Part shown: positions 23,359 through 36,783 of the stretch, piece by piece | Numbering within the stretch: the first letter of the stretch is position 1 | Layout of the letters: every line of letters starts with the position of its first letter | Assembly (NCBI GenBank): GCA_012064385.1 | Contig: QRDG01000134.1 | Location: 720,742-784,741, forward strand | DNA: 64,000 nt | Direction of reading: 5' to 3' | DNA from: Puccinellia tenuiflora | Lineage: Eukaryota; Streptophyta; Magnoliopsida; Poales; Poaceae | Translations under genes and position numbers: made by a program | Notes under the pieces: model-generated | The model's database searches: none | Seen by the model: the letters and a program-made list of their open reading frames with translations, nothing else | What the model was told of the DNA's origin: nothing

Positions 23359-26238
23359 AATCCTTCCCCCCTTAAAATAAATCTCGTCCCGAGATTTGCC
23401 CGGGGTATAGGGGAGTATGAGGGCACGGTTTTTGGGTTGTCTATACTTCCGAGGTCGTTGCTTCTTCAGTGAGGTCGCCAGGTTAGATCTTGACAAATTG
23501 ATGTTGCGAGGTCGTTCCTTGTCGATAATTTTCCCTGACGGGTTCAGATCCTGGATGATAGGGTTGAATTGACGATCGATGCTGATGGATAGTCTTGGTT
23601 AGCTGTTTCCAGTTTCTACGAGGTTGAGGCGCAAGGAACTAATTATTACCACGTTCTTGTATACCTATTGCAGGTCTTCCCCCCTTAAAAAGGGTTTTTA
23701 ATCGGTCTTGCTGAAGTTTGCAACTGGAGTTGACTTGGAGGCTTTGTACTTCTTGACGATCTTCGTCTCGGTTGTCACTCCTTGGTGCTTGGGGTTGGTG
23801 CAGATATCACTTCCTGATATTGTCGCCTTACGAGGGTTGCAGGAGGGGACGCGTGGTTTTCAGGATGCGCCGAGTTTGCGTACTCGACTCTCTCCGGTTT
23901 CTAGTTAGAAAAAGGATGCTATAAATGTCTAAATTCATCTGGACTTGCCTGGTGGTTGATGTTGTCCACAGCAGGTGCTTACGTCGTTTGATTCTTCTGG
24001 GTATTCCATTGGTTATTGGTCTTCAGGCTTGTCCTTCTTCAGCTGAGTAAAGGAGGAACTTATTGCTGACTTCCTTGGTTCTTGAGCTTCATGAAGCGTT
24101 GGTAAGGATCTAAAGAAGTACAGTCTAGATTAGTGAGCTTCCAGAGGAATCTAAAAATCAGTTCGAGTGCCCTGGGTAGGTGGTTTGGTCTGCTATTTTA
24201 CGAGGGTGCAAGGGTCATGTTCTCAGTTAACCTTAAAAGTTAGAGAAAGAGCTTCATGTTAACAGTCGCTGCTCGTGCTTTCTTGAATCCTCCTTCGGTG
24301 TGATTGGTCAAGCTAAGTTGAAAAGGATGATTGCTAGATAGGTAACGTTGACGGTGCTTGCTTCCTGGTTCAATTCCGCGCAGATGGTCTTCAGTGTTGA
24401 TCGACTTCGGCCTTGATGATGGCGATCTTCTCACTACCAACTATATGTGATTCTTTCTATATCACCTCTCTTCTTGTCAAAACTTGTGGTTAGATAAGGC
24501 CAGTTAGTACCGTCACAAACTGGGGTTAGATGTTAATCTAGAATTTGGTAAGTTTGTTCAAAAAGTCATGGCTTAATGGACTTTAGAAAAATTAGTGAAG
24601 AATCTTCACACCAGTTGTTTCCCAAACAGGTATCTTTGTCTTTCTTGTTTCGACTAGTTAAGCCGTGTTGAACTAAGATTTTTGTTCGGCAGATGACGTC
24701 GATGGCGTTCTTTTTCCTGGGGTAACTTCGTGTTGACGATCTTTGAAGTTGGTTTCCTTCGGGTTGGTTGGTGGCGATCTCCCTTGGATGGGTCTTGTGC
24801 TTGAGGCTTCATATAATCTTCAGAAAATTCAGCGGCAGGCTAGGGTTCTCATCCATCTTTCCCAAGTTTGCGGTGATAAGTAGGAGTTAGTCGAGGTTTT
24901 TCTTTGGTTTTATTCTACGGGACAAAATTTTGGGTGGGTCAAACCTAGCAAGGTTAGCGCAAGGGATTAAGGTGCCACTAACTGCTCGTCAAGCGGGTAG
25001 GTATATGATCCTCTTTGAAACCCATCATTACCGTCGGTCTCTGAGCTCGAATCTTCATAGCAACTCTTATGCACTCCTTGAGTTCCTCTAGTTACCAATT
25101 CTAAATGAGTCTCCTTATGTCCTCGTTTCATGTCAAGGTTTGTGGTCCTAGAAGATTAGTTGGCACTATCATGGACTTGAGTCAGTGGTTATCCTAAGGT
25201 TAGATACGATAAGTTGGCGTGGTATTCTTGTAATCTCACAAGTAAATTTTGCGAAGTGAGCCTCGCGTCTTTACGAGGTTGGCGTGCAATTGCAGTTTCC
25301 TTCAAGATCTTGATGCACTTGCTTCAGATGGTGCATGAAGTCCATTGTCTGACTCGTCGGTTAGGTGACCAAAATCTCCGGCTATTTGGCTAAGGATCGG
25401 GGGTCTTTTGTATCTTGCGGAACTGTCAGATCTTTAACGGGAGATGGTTTAGATGAGAGGGAAAACATTTTAGAAAGATTTCCCTTGGCGGGTTTACATC
25501 CGCAACAAGGTGCAACTATGATGAAGAGTTAAAGAAGAGAAGTTTGAGATTACTTTGTGCTGCCGACAAGGCGTGATAGTGAACACACAAGAAAAACAAC
25601 ACACACACGGAGAACTTGCAAACAACACACAAGCATATTACACACAAGCAAGGTGCACACAAGGTACGTCTAGTACCAACGGACGCCTAATACTCGTGGT
25701 AGTCGGGGTAACCGAAGTTCCTATCATAAGTTTTTCCTATGGGTCGTTGTTAAACATGGTTGGTGAAGTCTTCATTTTATCGCCTTAGTCTTCAGCTGGA
25801 GAAATTGAGATCGTCGAAGTTGCAACTTGAGTAGAATTGTTGATGTTGAGCTGAGGTCTTCGGAGGGTTCTTGCTTTGTTGACATCGACGATCTGGGCAT
25901 TTGCAAATCAACCACCCTGAGGAAAAATGCTGAGTATTTGTGATGGAAGCTTCTTCTTGTAGGTGCTAACTAATTAGGTCTCACTTGGGTTCATCGTCAA
26001 GTATACTCTTGGTTTTGAACAGGTAAGAGATAACAGAAGATTTCTTGGAAAATCTTAAAATAGAGGGGTAAGATGTTGAAATATTTGAGGAGATGAGAAG
26101 AGCGAAGCCATTTTCGGACTTCTCTAGATAAAAATATATTTTGGTAGTAATATATTTTTAACAAAAATATTTGCTTTCTAAACTAACGTCCATGCTAACT
26201 AAGGTCTCCTACAGTCAGGATTGCTCTGATACCAAGTC
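23359..26238 (-). other. LARD internal domain, non-coding
   Basis: 2880 bp with no open frame above about 80 codons and no retroviral motif. It is bounded by the polypurine tract (23359-23373, as its complement) and the primer-binding site (26223-26234). It may hold packaging and dimerisation signals, but I can identify none. Confidence 0.7.
26223..26234 (-). other. LARD primer-binding site (initiator tRNA-Met type)
   Basis: The complement of GCTCTGATACCA is TGGTATCAGAGC, the standard plant tRNA-iMet primer-binding site, four bases from the right LTR boundary at 26239. It fixes the element orientation as minus. Confidence 0.85.
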
Positions 26239-29200
26239 TGTGGGGACCCCGGACTAGCCGTCCGAAATACCCTTGTGCCTACATCAGCGATCCCATGATC
26301 AGTGTGTCGCTGAGCACAATCAAACTGGTAATCAAGGAACATCCATAATTACCGAAGGAATATACTTACTTGATTGAAGTCATACTCTTCAATAGGTACT
26401 TGCAGCGGAAATCACCATACAGCGTGGAGCCCAAGTCATTCGCCTTAACCCTACAGGCAACTGACTGGGAAGCGCCCTAGTTCGCATTGACGTCATTTCC
26501 TTCTCCTCCTTCAAGCTACTCTTCCTTAAAATCTGGCTAAGACAATAGCCAGGGACGAAACCATTATGAGTATAATGGGAATTGTACTCGCAAACTACCC
26601 CCGAAAGAGCATGCACTACCCCCCTTTTTTTTTATAGTTTGAGTAAAACAATGTTTGCTTTGAAAACTCTATCCTTAGTGAAAAGAGAGTGATAGACTTT
26701 TGTTTAATAAAACTTTGTCTGAAAACTCTATAACTTTGGTTGAAGTAAAATAAGAGAAATTTTATAACTTTTCATAAACCTTGTATATTTTTCAAAAATA
26801 TCTATAGCCTTTGTTAAAGAAAACGAAAAGAAGGCTTTAGATTCCCTTTTTTTTTCCATAAAACTGTCTTTGTAAGGAGTTTTCTTTGAAAACATTTTTC
26901 CCGAAAAATAGCTGTTTGTTAAAATAAGAAGTCCCTTTTTAAAAACGTTTTTCCTGGAAAATCACCATTTTGTTTATTTATCCAAAACTCCTCCTTTTTC
27001 CCGACCATGTCTCATCATGGTCCAATTATTTCCAACAACTCATACCAGCACATTGGCATAGTTGCATAAAACATCCTTCACACCATTTTCTCTTTCAAAT
27101 CTCACACCTTTTTCCAAAACTTGCACATTTTATCAAAAACTTTTGCACATGGTCTAGTAGGGCCTCCCAACTGTCCATATCCGAGGACTCGGCTATTCGA
27201 ATAGTTTTTACCCTCTGCAGAGGTAGCACGCTTTTCCCACACCCATCCGGTAGCTCATCGTGTCTGCCACGTCCCGCCATACAAGGTGTATGCGAAGTTG
27301 AACCACCGGCCATAGCCTTTCCTTTGCTCATGCTAGTATAGGACCCTGCCCGTACGAATTCACCATTCCTTCAACACCTAGTACAGGATCCCCCGTCGAG
27401 GAACCTAGATGTAAGGACTCGTAGTTTTGCCCGGCGAGCACGAAGCCCTTCAATCCCTCAATCCCTCAGATTGCCGGGACCCAGGTCAGGGGTTAGAGTC
27501 GCCATGCTCATCCCCTCATGCATAACGGAGTCGTCTCCGTCGATGAGGTATCCAGTACTAACACGAGCAAATTATATGACTACGCCCGTTCCCATATTTG
27601 GGTAGATGTGGTCGCACAGATTATCGGCTGGTCGACGTAAGTACTAGGACACAATGTGCATTTTTCATAAACATCACCATTCACCAATTTTTTTCCACTT
27701 CCATACCGACCATTCGGCATTCCACATTCATCCTGGTACTTTAAAAAGGAGTTTGGAATAAACCATATTTTTCCCATCCCATAGTTTGAAATATCTACTC
27801 TATATTTCTATATAGGGTGGCAAAATAGTTTTCTTGTCTTTGTAAAAAGGTTTTCAAAATCATCACTACTGTTGAATATTTCAGGTGATCAACATAAATG
27901 TATATAAATGCAAGCTCAGTGAAGTAGCTTGCCTGTTTTCAGCATAATGTCCCTGGACTTCTCCTTACTGATCAAAGAAATAAACTCCGGTTCTTCTCAA
28001 ATAATTCCTTTCCAAGGTTCCCTCTGATAGCGTTTGCATCTAGCGTCGTAAAAAGGAAAGAACACAATCAACATACAGTAGGACACTCCAACAACAAACA
28101 TCAAGCAACACTAACAAACAACAGTCATGAGAGAAGACTATTGACAAACAAGTTAGGCAATTACCAACCCTACTCATGTTTAAAAATTATGATTAAAGTT
28201 GTGATTAAGCATCTTTATTTAAACAGGAAATACTTCAGACAAAAGTTAAGCTACCAACTCTTTTCTGTAATTCACAACATCCTATCAAGCTAAGGTAGAG
28301 ACATTAACATGATACTCAAGCTAGCACTCAACTTGAATATAAGCAAGTTTAACAAGCAAGGCTAGTATATTAACCACATAAAAATAACCTAATTATCAAC
28401 ATAAACAAGCAATACATACCATTTCTAAACTACTCAATCAAGCATCATAACAATCTCATGCATCACACATAGCTACTGCACTCACAAAGCAACACAATTT
28501 GATTTCAATTTGATTTAATTAACCATTATTTAAATGTGTCACATTTATGGCAGAAACAAGGGTTTCATGTTTAATTACATAACTTTTGTTATGTTGGTCA
28601 CAAAAATGTGAACTAAAATTCTACGGAAAGCTATTGAAGTTTAGAAGACAACCCAATTGGATTTAATTCAATTAAGGTTATTAAACTCCCTATATAAATG
28701 TTTTTATCCAGAAGGTTAGTTTTCTTGTTTTTGCTACAACTCAAGTTAATTTTACTCAAAAGATAAATCCTCTTAGGGATAACTAGTATTGCTTAAATGT
28801 GAGCTGACAAAATTGGTTTGGCCTCATTTGGATTAATAGAGTATTAGAAACAAACAAGTTTAGGTTTTATACCTTCTGTGGCATTTTGATTATCATTATT
28901 TATTTATTAACCTAAATGGGGTGAAACCACTTTAGTTAGTTAGATAATTTCATAAGCTTTCCAGAACATTTTCATTTGCTATTTTTAGATTCCTAGATCT
29001 CAAGATATTCCTTTTCAAAGTTCTAATCAAATTTCTGACAGAGAAATTTCCCCTTTTTAAGTTTAGCAACTAACTGATTTGATAATTTTCTACTAACTTA
29101 ACCACAACACTAAATGGAATCAATCCAGTGTAATTGGGTAGACTGGTTGATGTACTTTTGATACAATTTTAGTTTGGTATTTTTGGATAAACCAAGTTTT

Positions 29201-31843
29201 AGCAAACATCTCCCAAATATGGTACCAAAATAACCCTTCTGAGTTTTTTTTCAGTAAAACTAACACATTTGTCATTTTTATTTCAATTGGGATACATGTC
29301 CAACAAGGATCATGGCCTGCATCTATGTGAAGATGGCATGTTATACTAGCTACATAATTTTAGTTTGCTATTTTTAGGCCTCTGGTTAATTAGTGATTTG
29401 CATGGGAAAAGGGCTATGTTCTGTTATTTCATGTGTTGAACTGAACTGATTAGCTATCTTCCTCAGATTATATCTTTTATCTAGATTTTATTTTGGGGTT
29501 CACAATAATTGTTCATGGTGGTACACTAACTATACTAACATGACATGCCACTACTAACATCCAAATAAATCTAGATTAATTTCTATGATTGGATCAAAAG
29601 GCCTAAGCAGTAATCTGTTTTCAGAAGTTTCTGAAAACAGACATAACATAACTACTTTGCCTCATATTTCCATTGAGCTAAACTAATTATTTTGGAAATA
29701 TAAATCTTTCATGTGAATCTCTGAAACTAGATCTTTCTAACCATGCAAATATTTCAATATTTGATGCAGCAGATTTCCCAGAATGTGCATGCAAATGTGG
29801 CTACTCTATACGGTTTCCAGCACTTAGCAGTTTCAACAGACTTCAAAAACTGGGCGGGAACGCACTGTGGCCGTTGATCCAGAGATCGACGGCGCACAGC
29901 CGTCCTTGACCTCCCGACGGGCAGAGAGCTAGGGGAGAGAGAAGGGGGCTCGGGAAGCGGCCGGGGAGCTACCTGCCGGCGGCGAGGGGCGGCGGTGGAG
30001 CTTGGGGTCGACGGTGGGTAGTCTGGGCAGCAGCTGGGCGGCGGTGGCGTCGCCGGAGACGGGCTACGGCGGCGGCATGGCTTCGGCGGCCGAGCAGCTC
30101 GAGTGGAGCTCGAGCTCCTCTCTGCTGCTCCTGGGTGAAGGGGGAGGGGTACGGTGGTGGTGTGGTGCTGGGTAGAGGCCCGGGGTGGTGTTTATATAGG
30201 CGGGAGCGGCTTGGTGCGAGGGGGGGGGCACGGGCGCGGCCAGGCATGGACGCGGGCGGCACGGACGGCGTGCGGCCGTCCATGGTCGGCATCGTGCGGG
30301 GCTGGGGAGGACACGGGCGCGTGCCAGGGGGGTCAAGGGAGGTCGTGGGCGTGCCGTGGCGGTCGGGGCCGGGTCGGGCGCGCTCTGGTCAGTCCGGGGC
30401 GGCCAGCTTTAATGGTGCACGCCATGTGCTCGACATTTTGTCGGCCGGCAGTGCACCGGCGATTTCGGGCAAGAGGGAGGGCCAGGCGTGAAGGGGTCGA
30501 GTTGGGGAGCATCTAGGGGGCAAGGGGCAGCTCCAGGACATGGTGGTCGCTGGGTTTGGTGCGGGTTGGTCAAGTGGCCCGGGTGGTGGCCATGTCCATG
30601 GCATGGATGCTTAGGGCTAGGGTTTGGGGCATGGGGGTGCTAGGTTTTTGTCCAGAACGTGCAGGGGGGTGCTGGAGAGGGTGCTGGACAAGGAGGGAAC
30701 AAGCCTAGGGCTGGTTTGGGGCTACCATTTGAATATAGGGTAGAGGGCACCATTTTGAACTATTTGCATTTTAATGCTAAGGAAAAAGGTGAGGTGCAAG
30801 TGTGCAATTGCTGTGGCAAGCAAGAATAAGTGTTTGGGATTTTTGGTGCTATGATGGAATTTATTTGACAAGTGCATCATAGCACATTTTGTGATTTGGT
30901 AAAATTAAAGAAAGTAATAGAAATGTAAATTTAGATTTTTGAACTTATATTTTGAAGAGGGAAGAAATATTAGAGCAAAGTGGGAGTGAGCACTATGTCA
31001 CCACACTGATTTTTGGTTTTAAAAGAAAATATTAATTTCTCACTTGGAGAAATTTGTTTGTCACTTGTCACCCTGATTTTATGTGTTGATGTTTTGATTC
31101 TGTTTCTTTTCCTTTCTTCATAATTTTATTTAGCAAACACACACATCAAAACAAACAACAATGAATAAACACAAGCAATACCAATCATCACAATCAAGAC
31201 CACACAATTCAAACCACATGAATTAATCACACCACCATTTCCATGATTAATAATATTATTTTGTATAAATGATCACACTCAATTATTACAAGATGATGTT
31301 TTAAATAAAAGTCTCAGCTCATAAGTTAATTGTTTTCAAAAAGGTTTGGGAAAGGAAATATGTGGGGTAATATATTTCCCACTAGTGTTGTTTTCAAATT
31401 GAGTGGAAATCAGAGTTTATAAAATGGGAGTTGCATATACATGCAAAATATCATGGTTGGCAATAGATAGGAGATAACATATAGATCTCCATATTTTTTG
31501 GAACACATAATTTTGGAAATACTTTTACTTTCTCAACTAAAGGGTATTTTATTTGTTGCTGAAATCAAACATCATTGAAATAGACTTTGGTCAAAATAAG
31601 ATTAGAAAAAGAATATATGGAATCTACTCTTGTCATAACATGAGCACCAAGTTTAATATATTTTACTTGGGCTGGATTCTTGGATTAATATTTACTAGTC
31701 AAACAACATAAACAACAAGTCACACAAGGTCAAACAGAACAATATACGGAGAAAAACAATAATTAGTGAAATATTTCAAAAAGTTTTTGTTGGTTCTGAA
31801 TTTTGGGTCTCGTTAATTCTTATTTTAAATTTGGGATGTCACA
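26239..31843 (-). repeat. LARD 5' LTR (in element orientation)
   Basis: 5605 bp, colinear with 17774-23358 throughout. Same termini, and a TATA box at 30191-30198 (minus). The GC-rich block is at about 29850-30640. Confidence 0.9.
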
Positions 31844-31848
31844 TTCAC

Positions 31849-32611
31849 CAAGTGGCCTGAGGTGGAACCCGTGCGCACTATCCCGGTGAAATCGGCGGTA
31901 AAATACATCAGGAGCCTGGTCTGCCGCTTCGGCGTGCCCAACCGCATCATCACCGACAACGGCTCGCAGTTCATCAGCGGCGCCTTCAAGTCCTACTGCG
32001 GCAGCGTCGGCGCCCAAATCTGCTACGCCTCGGTGGCGCACCCACGAAGCAACGGACAGGCTGAAAGAGCCAACGCCGAGGTGCTCAAGGGCCTCAAGAC
32101 GAGAAGCTTCAATCGCCTCAAGGCCAGCGGCAAGCACTGGATCGACGAGCTCCCCTCGGTGCTCTGGTCCATCCGCACCATGCCAACAAAGCCTACTGGT
32201 GAGACGCCATTCTCCCTCGTCTATGGCGCTGAAGCCGTCCTCCCCAGCGAGATCACCCATGGCTCTCCACGAGTCTTGGCCTTCAAGGAGGCTGAGCTGG
32301 ACGAACTCCGCAACGACGACCTGCTGCTGCTCGAAGGGCTCCGCCGAAATGCGGCCCTGAGAGCGGCAAGGTACCAGCAAGACCTCCGTCACTACCACAG
32401 CCGCCACATCCGGCCACGCACTCTCGAAGCAGGAGACCTTGTCCTGAGGAGAATCCTCTCCAGGGCAGGCCTCCACAAGCTCTCGCCGATGTGGGAAGGC
32501 CCCTACAGAGTCGTGCACATTGCCAGGCCTGGCTCTGCGCGGCTCGAGACGGAGGACGGCGTTCCTGTCGCCAACCCCTGGAACATCCAGCACCTGCGCA
32601 AGTTCTACCCC
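31849..32611 (+). pseudogene. Integrase, C-terminal part (split)
   Basis: Resumes right after the TTCAC duplication with KWPEVEPV. The second catalytic aspartate is in RIITDNGSQFISGAF (about 31945-31989) and the catalytic glutamate in NGQAERANAEVLKGL (about 32050-32094). The conserved SLVYGAEAVLPSEI follows, then a C-terminal domain typical of plant gypsy integrases (AGDLVLRRI, LSPMWEGPYRVV, NIQHLRKFYP). The frame then stays open to 32974 with unfamiliar sequence. A one-base excess in the C run after KFYP would explain loss of the normal stop, so I end the integrase near 32611. Confidence 0.88.
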
Positions 32612-33848
32612 CTGATCACCACCGACGAGCAACTTTTTGCATCAAGGGAGAACCACGCGCCATCATCCTCCACGAGGAAAAACTTTGGGCTCCCCTCTCT
32701 ACTATACGTTGCCGCGGGCCGTTCGAGAAGACTCCCAAGCCACCAAGCCTCGGCATGGAAACCTCTTCAGGCACCATGCCTTGGCGAGGTGGATCCCCAT
32801 GCCGGTCATGGCGGAACGCAGGCTAAAAGCCACCCCCGCCTAGGGTCCCCTCTGAGCTCTCTCTACATGCGTCTGCCTCAGGCACGCCCCCTCGAGAGTC
32901 TCAGCCACAGCATGTGGACCCCATGCCCAGAGCATGGCGGATTTTTTTTTGTGCTTCTGGCCACGCCAGTGTAATGAACCTATGTTTTAGGTCAATTTGA
33001 ACCTTTGCGCATCGCGGCAGCATATTTTGTTGCTTCGGTAAGCTCTAATGTTATTTGCTTTTCTTTCTCGCTCATATGATCCCTCATGTGTATCTCACGA
33101 GCGGGGGCTAGCATGGTGCCATGCCACGGGAGCATCCCGGCAGCACCTAAAACCCAAGGGATCCGAGCTCTGAACTTGCGGGTCAGCTCTCATGCATGTC
33201 AACTCCCAAGGAGCTCTGAACTCATGGGTCAGCTCCCGCGCACGTCAACTCACCAAGGATCACCAAAAACCTTGGTGCCTGTTCTCCTCGCAAGACACAC
33301 ATGAAGGAATCTACGAGCACCATAAGTTATCTAGCTATGTACTGCTTGTGGGTATGCCTATCTCTCCAAGTGCAGGAAAGCAGGCTCTCCAAGCCTCAGG
33401 CAACATCAGGAGGAAAACACCTCGCCAGGGAACCAACACCCTCTCCAAGGCGAAAACGCCTTGTCAAGCTAAGTCTAAACACTTGCTCGAATTTCCTCTC
33501 GCTGGTTTTTGCCCCTCGAGTCTCTTTTCTCTCTCCTATGCCTCATGGGCTGCTTGCACGTCAAAGGGGGGCCCCAAGCATCGCGCTTCGAGGAGCCCTT
33601 ACTTCTTGAGACCTCATGCACCCCTCGGCCTTGTGGAGCCCTGACTCTCACATACCGAAGCGGCGGTGGTGTAGCGCTAAGAGAGGGTCCTAAGACGTAG
33701 AGCAAAAAAGACATGGAGGGGAAAGACAAAAGCCACCCGAGGGACATTCACAAGCACACTCAAAAGCTTAAAGCAAGTCTTTACAAAGTTGTTACAATCA
33801 AAATTCTAAGATAGTATGCACCATGCATGTCCAGCTACAGGAAGGAGT
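32612..33848 (+). other. Non-coding spacer between pol and the antisense ORF
   Basis: Open frames are present (for example to 32974 and 33192-33644) but none shows a family. A T run (32941-32949) and repeated phrases around GAGCTCTGAACTCATGGGTC (33165-33235) suggest decayed spacer. Nothing else identified. Confidence 0.5.
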
Positions 33849-35904
33849 TTAAGCTGTCGCGCCTCCTGAGGTGCCCGCTCCGCCCACGGCAGCCTCCGCC
33901 TCCAGGGCATCTTCCTCGCCGTCGCCTTCGTCTTCATCAACCAAGACTTGGTCGTATTTCTTGGCGAACGCCTCGGCGGCTTCCCGCGCCTTGCTGCGGA
34001 TGTCGACCGGCGCCATCACGTCCTCAAGGTCAAGCGAGGGCTGGAGCCTCACGAGGTTGCTGAAGATGCGGCTGGTGGCGAAGACGAGGAGATCGCGGCT
34101 CTCCGCCACGACGCGCTCGTCGAAGCTCTTCGCGACCTCTTCAAGCTTCCCAAGGAATTGCCCGAAGAAGTGCGTGTGTGCGGCCTCGTCGTCGATCCCT
34201 CCGGCGGAGAAATGGGGGACCTCAATCCTCATGTCGTCCCCGACGGCATTCATGCGGCGGACCAGATCGTGAAGCATGAGCTGGCGCTGGCGCGTCATGG
34301 CCCGACCGTGCTGCGCAGTGTCTCGCGCCTGCTCCGTGAGGTTCGCGGCTGACTCCACCTGCTGCTGGAGGTCACTCAGGTCCGCCTTCAGGGCGGCAAT
34401 CTCCCTCTCCGCGCGAGTCTGCGCCTCCTTGGCGTGCTGGAGGCGGGAGGTCATCTCCTTCTCCTGCTTCTGGAGCCCTTCGACCTGGTGCAGGAGCTCG
34501 TTGCGTTTTATCGTGAAACGCTCCTCCTGCTTCGTGGCCTTGGCGCTATAATCGTCGGCAAGGCCTTGGCGGATGCGCTCCACCTTGGCGTCGGCCTCCT
34601 CCTGGATCCTCTTCTGCTTCAGCGCGAAGTCAGCGTTGGCCTTCTCGTGGCGCTCCTTGTGGGTGGCCTCGCTCCTGGCCACCGAGTTCTCGCGCTCCTG
34701 CAGCTGCCCCTCGCGGGTGGCCTGGGCCTCCTCGAGCAACTGGACCTGCTCCTCGCGCTGGTGCAGCTCCTTCTCACGAAGGGAGAGCTCTTCCTCGCGC
34801 CGCGTCAATTCAGCCTCGCGCGGCGCCAGCTGCCCCTCGCGAGCATCTAGCAGCTCGCGGAGTTCCTGCAAGCTGGCCCTGGCGGCCTCGGACTCGGCGG
34901 CGAATTTTTGCTCGGCGGCCGCTAGCTCCTGATGCTTGGCGGTGGTCTCCACCTCAAGCGCCTCCCGCGCGGCGTCGAGCTGGTCCATGGTCTCCTCCGC
35001 CTCCCGCTTGACGCTATCGCGGGTCTCCTTGGCGAAGCGGATCGCCTCCTCGCGCGCCGCCTGGGCCGTCGCGTCCTGCCGCCGGCACATCTCCACCCTC
35101 TCGTGGAGGAGGGCCCAGGCGTCAGCAAGCCTTGTTCGCTCCTCCTCCCGGGCGTTTTCTTCCTCGGCGTATTGCGCCTCCAGCACGTCAAGCGCCTGTC
35201 GCGCTTGGCCGAAGACAACCCTGCGGCGGGCCGCGCGAGGGCACGGCTCCCGCAGCGCCAAGATCCCCGCGTCGTCGCGGGGCGCAGAGGCCTCGACGCT
35301 CGTCGAGGCGCCCGGGGCATCTTGCCTCGGGCTCACGGCCGCTTCCGGCGCGGCCTGGGGGCTGGTGCGGGCGCCTTCTCCGCTGCCCACGTCGAGAACC
35401 CTCTGGGGGCTGGGCGTCCTCTCGCCCCCGGTCCCGGCGTCCGTGGGCTCCAGGGGCACCTCCACCTCCTGCTCTTCAGGGGCGCTCCCCGCCCCTTCCA
35501 TGATGGCCGCGTCCGCCCTCCTTGTGGGAGCCTCCTCCGCCTCTGGAGGCGGCTCCATGATGATCTCTTCATCCACCGCTTCCTCTTCCTCGCGGTGCTC
35601 GGCCGCAGGAGGAGTAGCAGCCCGAGTTGGCGGCGGCGTCGCCACCTCAATCACCTCCTCCGCGCGGTGCTCAACCGCGGGGGGAGAAGCAGCCCTAGCT
35701 GGAGGCGACAGCGCCTCTTCGACCGCCACCACCTCCGCGCGGTGCTCACCCGCGGGAGGAACAGCCTCTGGCTGCGGCTCGTCAGCCGCCCGCTGCGGCT
35801 CGCCAGCCGCCTGCTGCGACTCGTCTACCGCAGGCATCTCCTCGGCGGCGCTGGCGGTCTCCCCAAGCTTGCGGAGACGCCGCCTCTTCGGTGCCGCGGG
35901 TACG

Positions 35905-35984
35905 CTGAAGAAACACAAACAAGCAGATCCTTCAGGAGGGGATTCTCAGAAGCGAAATGCTGAAAGAAAAAGGACAAAACTTAC
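35905..35984 (-). other. GT-AG intron in the antisense ORF
   Basis: Minus-strand donor GACGA|GTAAGT at 35985/35984 and acceptor TTTCTTCAG|CGTACC at 35905/35904, 80 bp, pyrimidine-rich before the acceptor. Joining the exons keeps the frame (acidic region, then VPAAPKRRR). The intron is in the antisense orientation, so it cannot be removed from the sense genomic RNA. Confidence 0.7.
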
Positions 35985-36783
35985 TCGTCGACGCTCCTCC
36001 ACACCCTCTTCTTCGCCTTCGGCGGCGGGGGGCTGGTCGTCCGGGCCTCCTCCTCGGGCGCTGCTGCCTCCTCGTGAGGAGCGCCCCTTGCGGCCCCGGC
36101 GTCCCTGTCGTGGAGGAGCTTGGAGCGGGGTTCGCGGCATCCTCCTGTGCCGCTGCCTCTCTCCCCCTCCGTGGGGCGTTGGGAGCGGACCACGCGGAAG
36201 GCGCCCTCTTCGCTGCCGGAGGAGATCTCCTGGAGGTCCTCGCCAGGCGGCACGTTCCTTGAGCCCGCGTCGCCTCCCGAGGGATCGGCGCCCCTTGAGG
36301 CCTCGTCCTCTCCAGAGGAGTTGGCGCTTCTCGAGGCCTCATCTTCGCCAGACTCTTCGTCCTCGCCCGGCTCCGGTGCGCCGCCCCCTGCTCCTGTTCC
36401 GCAGCCCACGGGTTGCTGCGGGACCCGACGAGCCTTGCAGGCCTGATGCCCCATTCATCGAAGAGAGGCAGGAGCTCACGGGCTTCGCGCACGTTCTCCT
36501 CCAAGTAGGAGAACAGCGGCAGGGCGTCGTCATTGTTTGGGGGCGGAATGGACTCTGTGGCAAAAAGGACTCTCATGATCTGCTTCAGCTCGCCCGGGGT
36601 GAGGTCGTCTGCGCTGAGGCGCATCCTGTCATCCGGGCCTGAATAGGTCCACATTGGCTCTGAGTGCCACTGAAGGGGAGCAATGCGGCGTGCAACAAAA
36701 TCCATCGCCACCATCTGGCCGGTGAGCCCGGCCTCGCGAAGCACCAGGATGCGCTCGTATACCGCCTCAAGCTTGGGGCCCTC

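Larger units (their letters stand above)
17774..31843 (-). mobile_element. LARD: non-coding LTR element with 5.6 kb LTRs
   Basis: The two LTRs are 5585 and 5605 bp and surround only 2880 bp of internal DNA. A perfect TTCAC duplication flanks the whole (17769-17773 and 31844-31848). Orientation is minus: the primer-binding site TGGTATCAGAGC (complement at 26223-26234) adjoins the right LTR, and a polypurine tract (complement of CCTTCCCCCCTT) adjoins the left. No gag or pol is present, so it fits a large retrotransposon derivative that must borrow proteins. It inserted into the integrase gene of the Tat-like element in the opposite orientation. The LTRs differ by roughly ten changes in the first 1.5 kb compared by eye, less than the host element's LTRs, as expected for a later insertion. 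Which autonomous family mobilises it is unknown. Confidence 0.9.

Noticed and set aside
31820..32632. 270-codon minus-strand open frame
   Set aside because: Exactly opposite the integrase C-terminal half, which has clear DDE motifs; a shadow.
34936..36642. 568-codon plus-strand open frame opposite the aORF
   Set aside because: Serine/arginine-rich translation that mirrors the codon bias of the coiled-coil aORF; the minus strand has the recognisable domain, intron and coiled coil.
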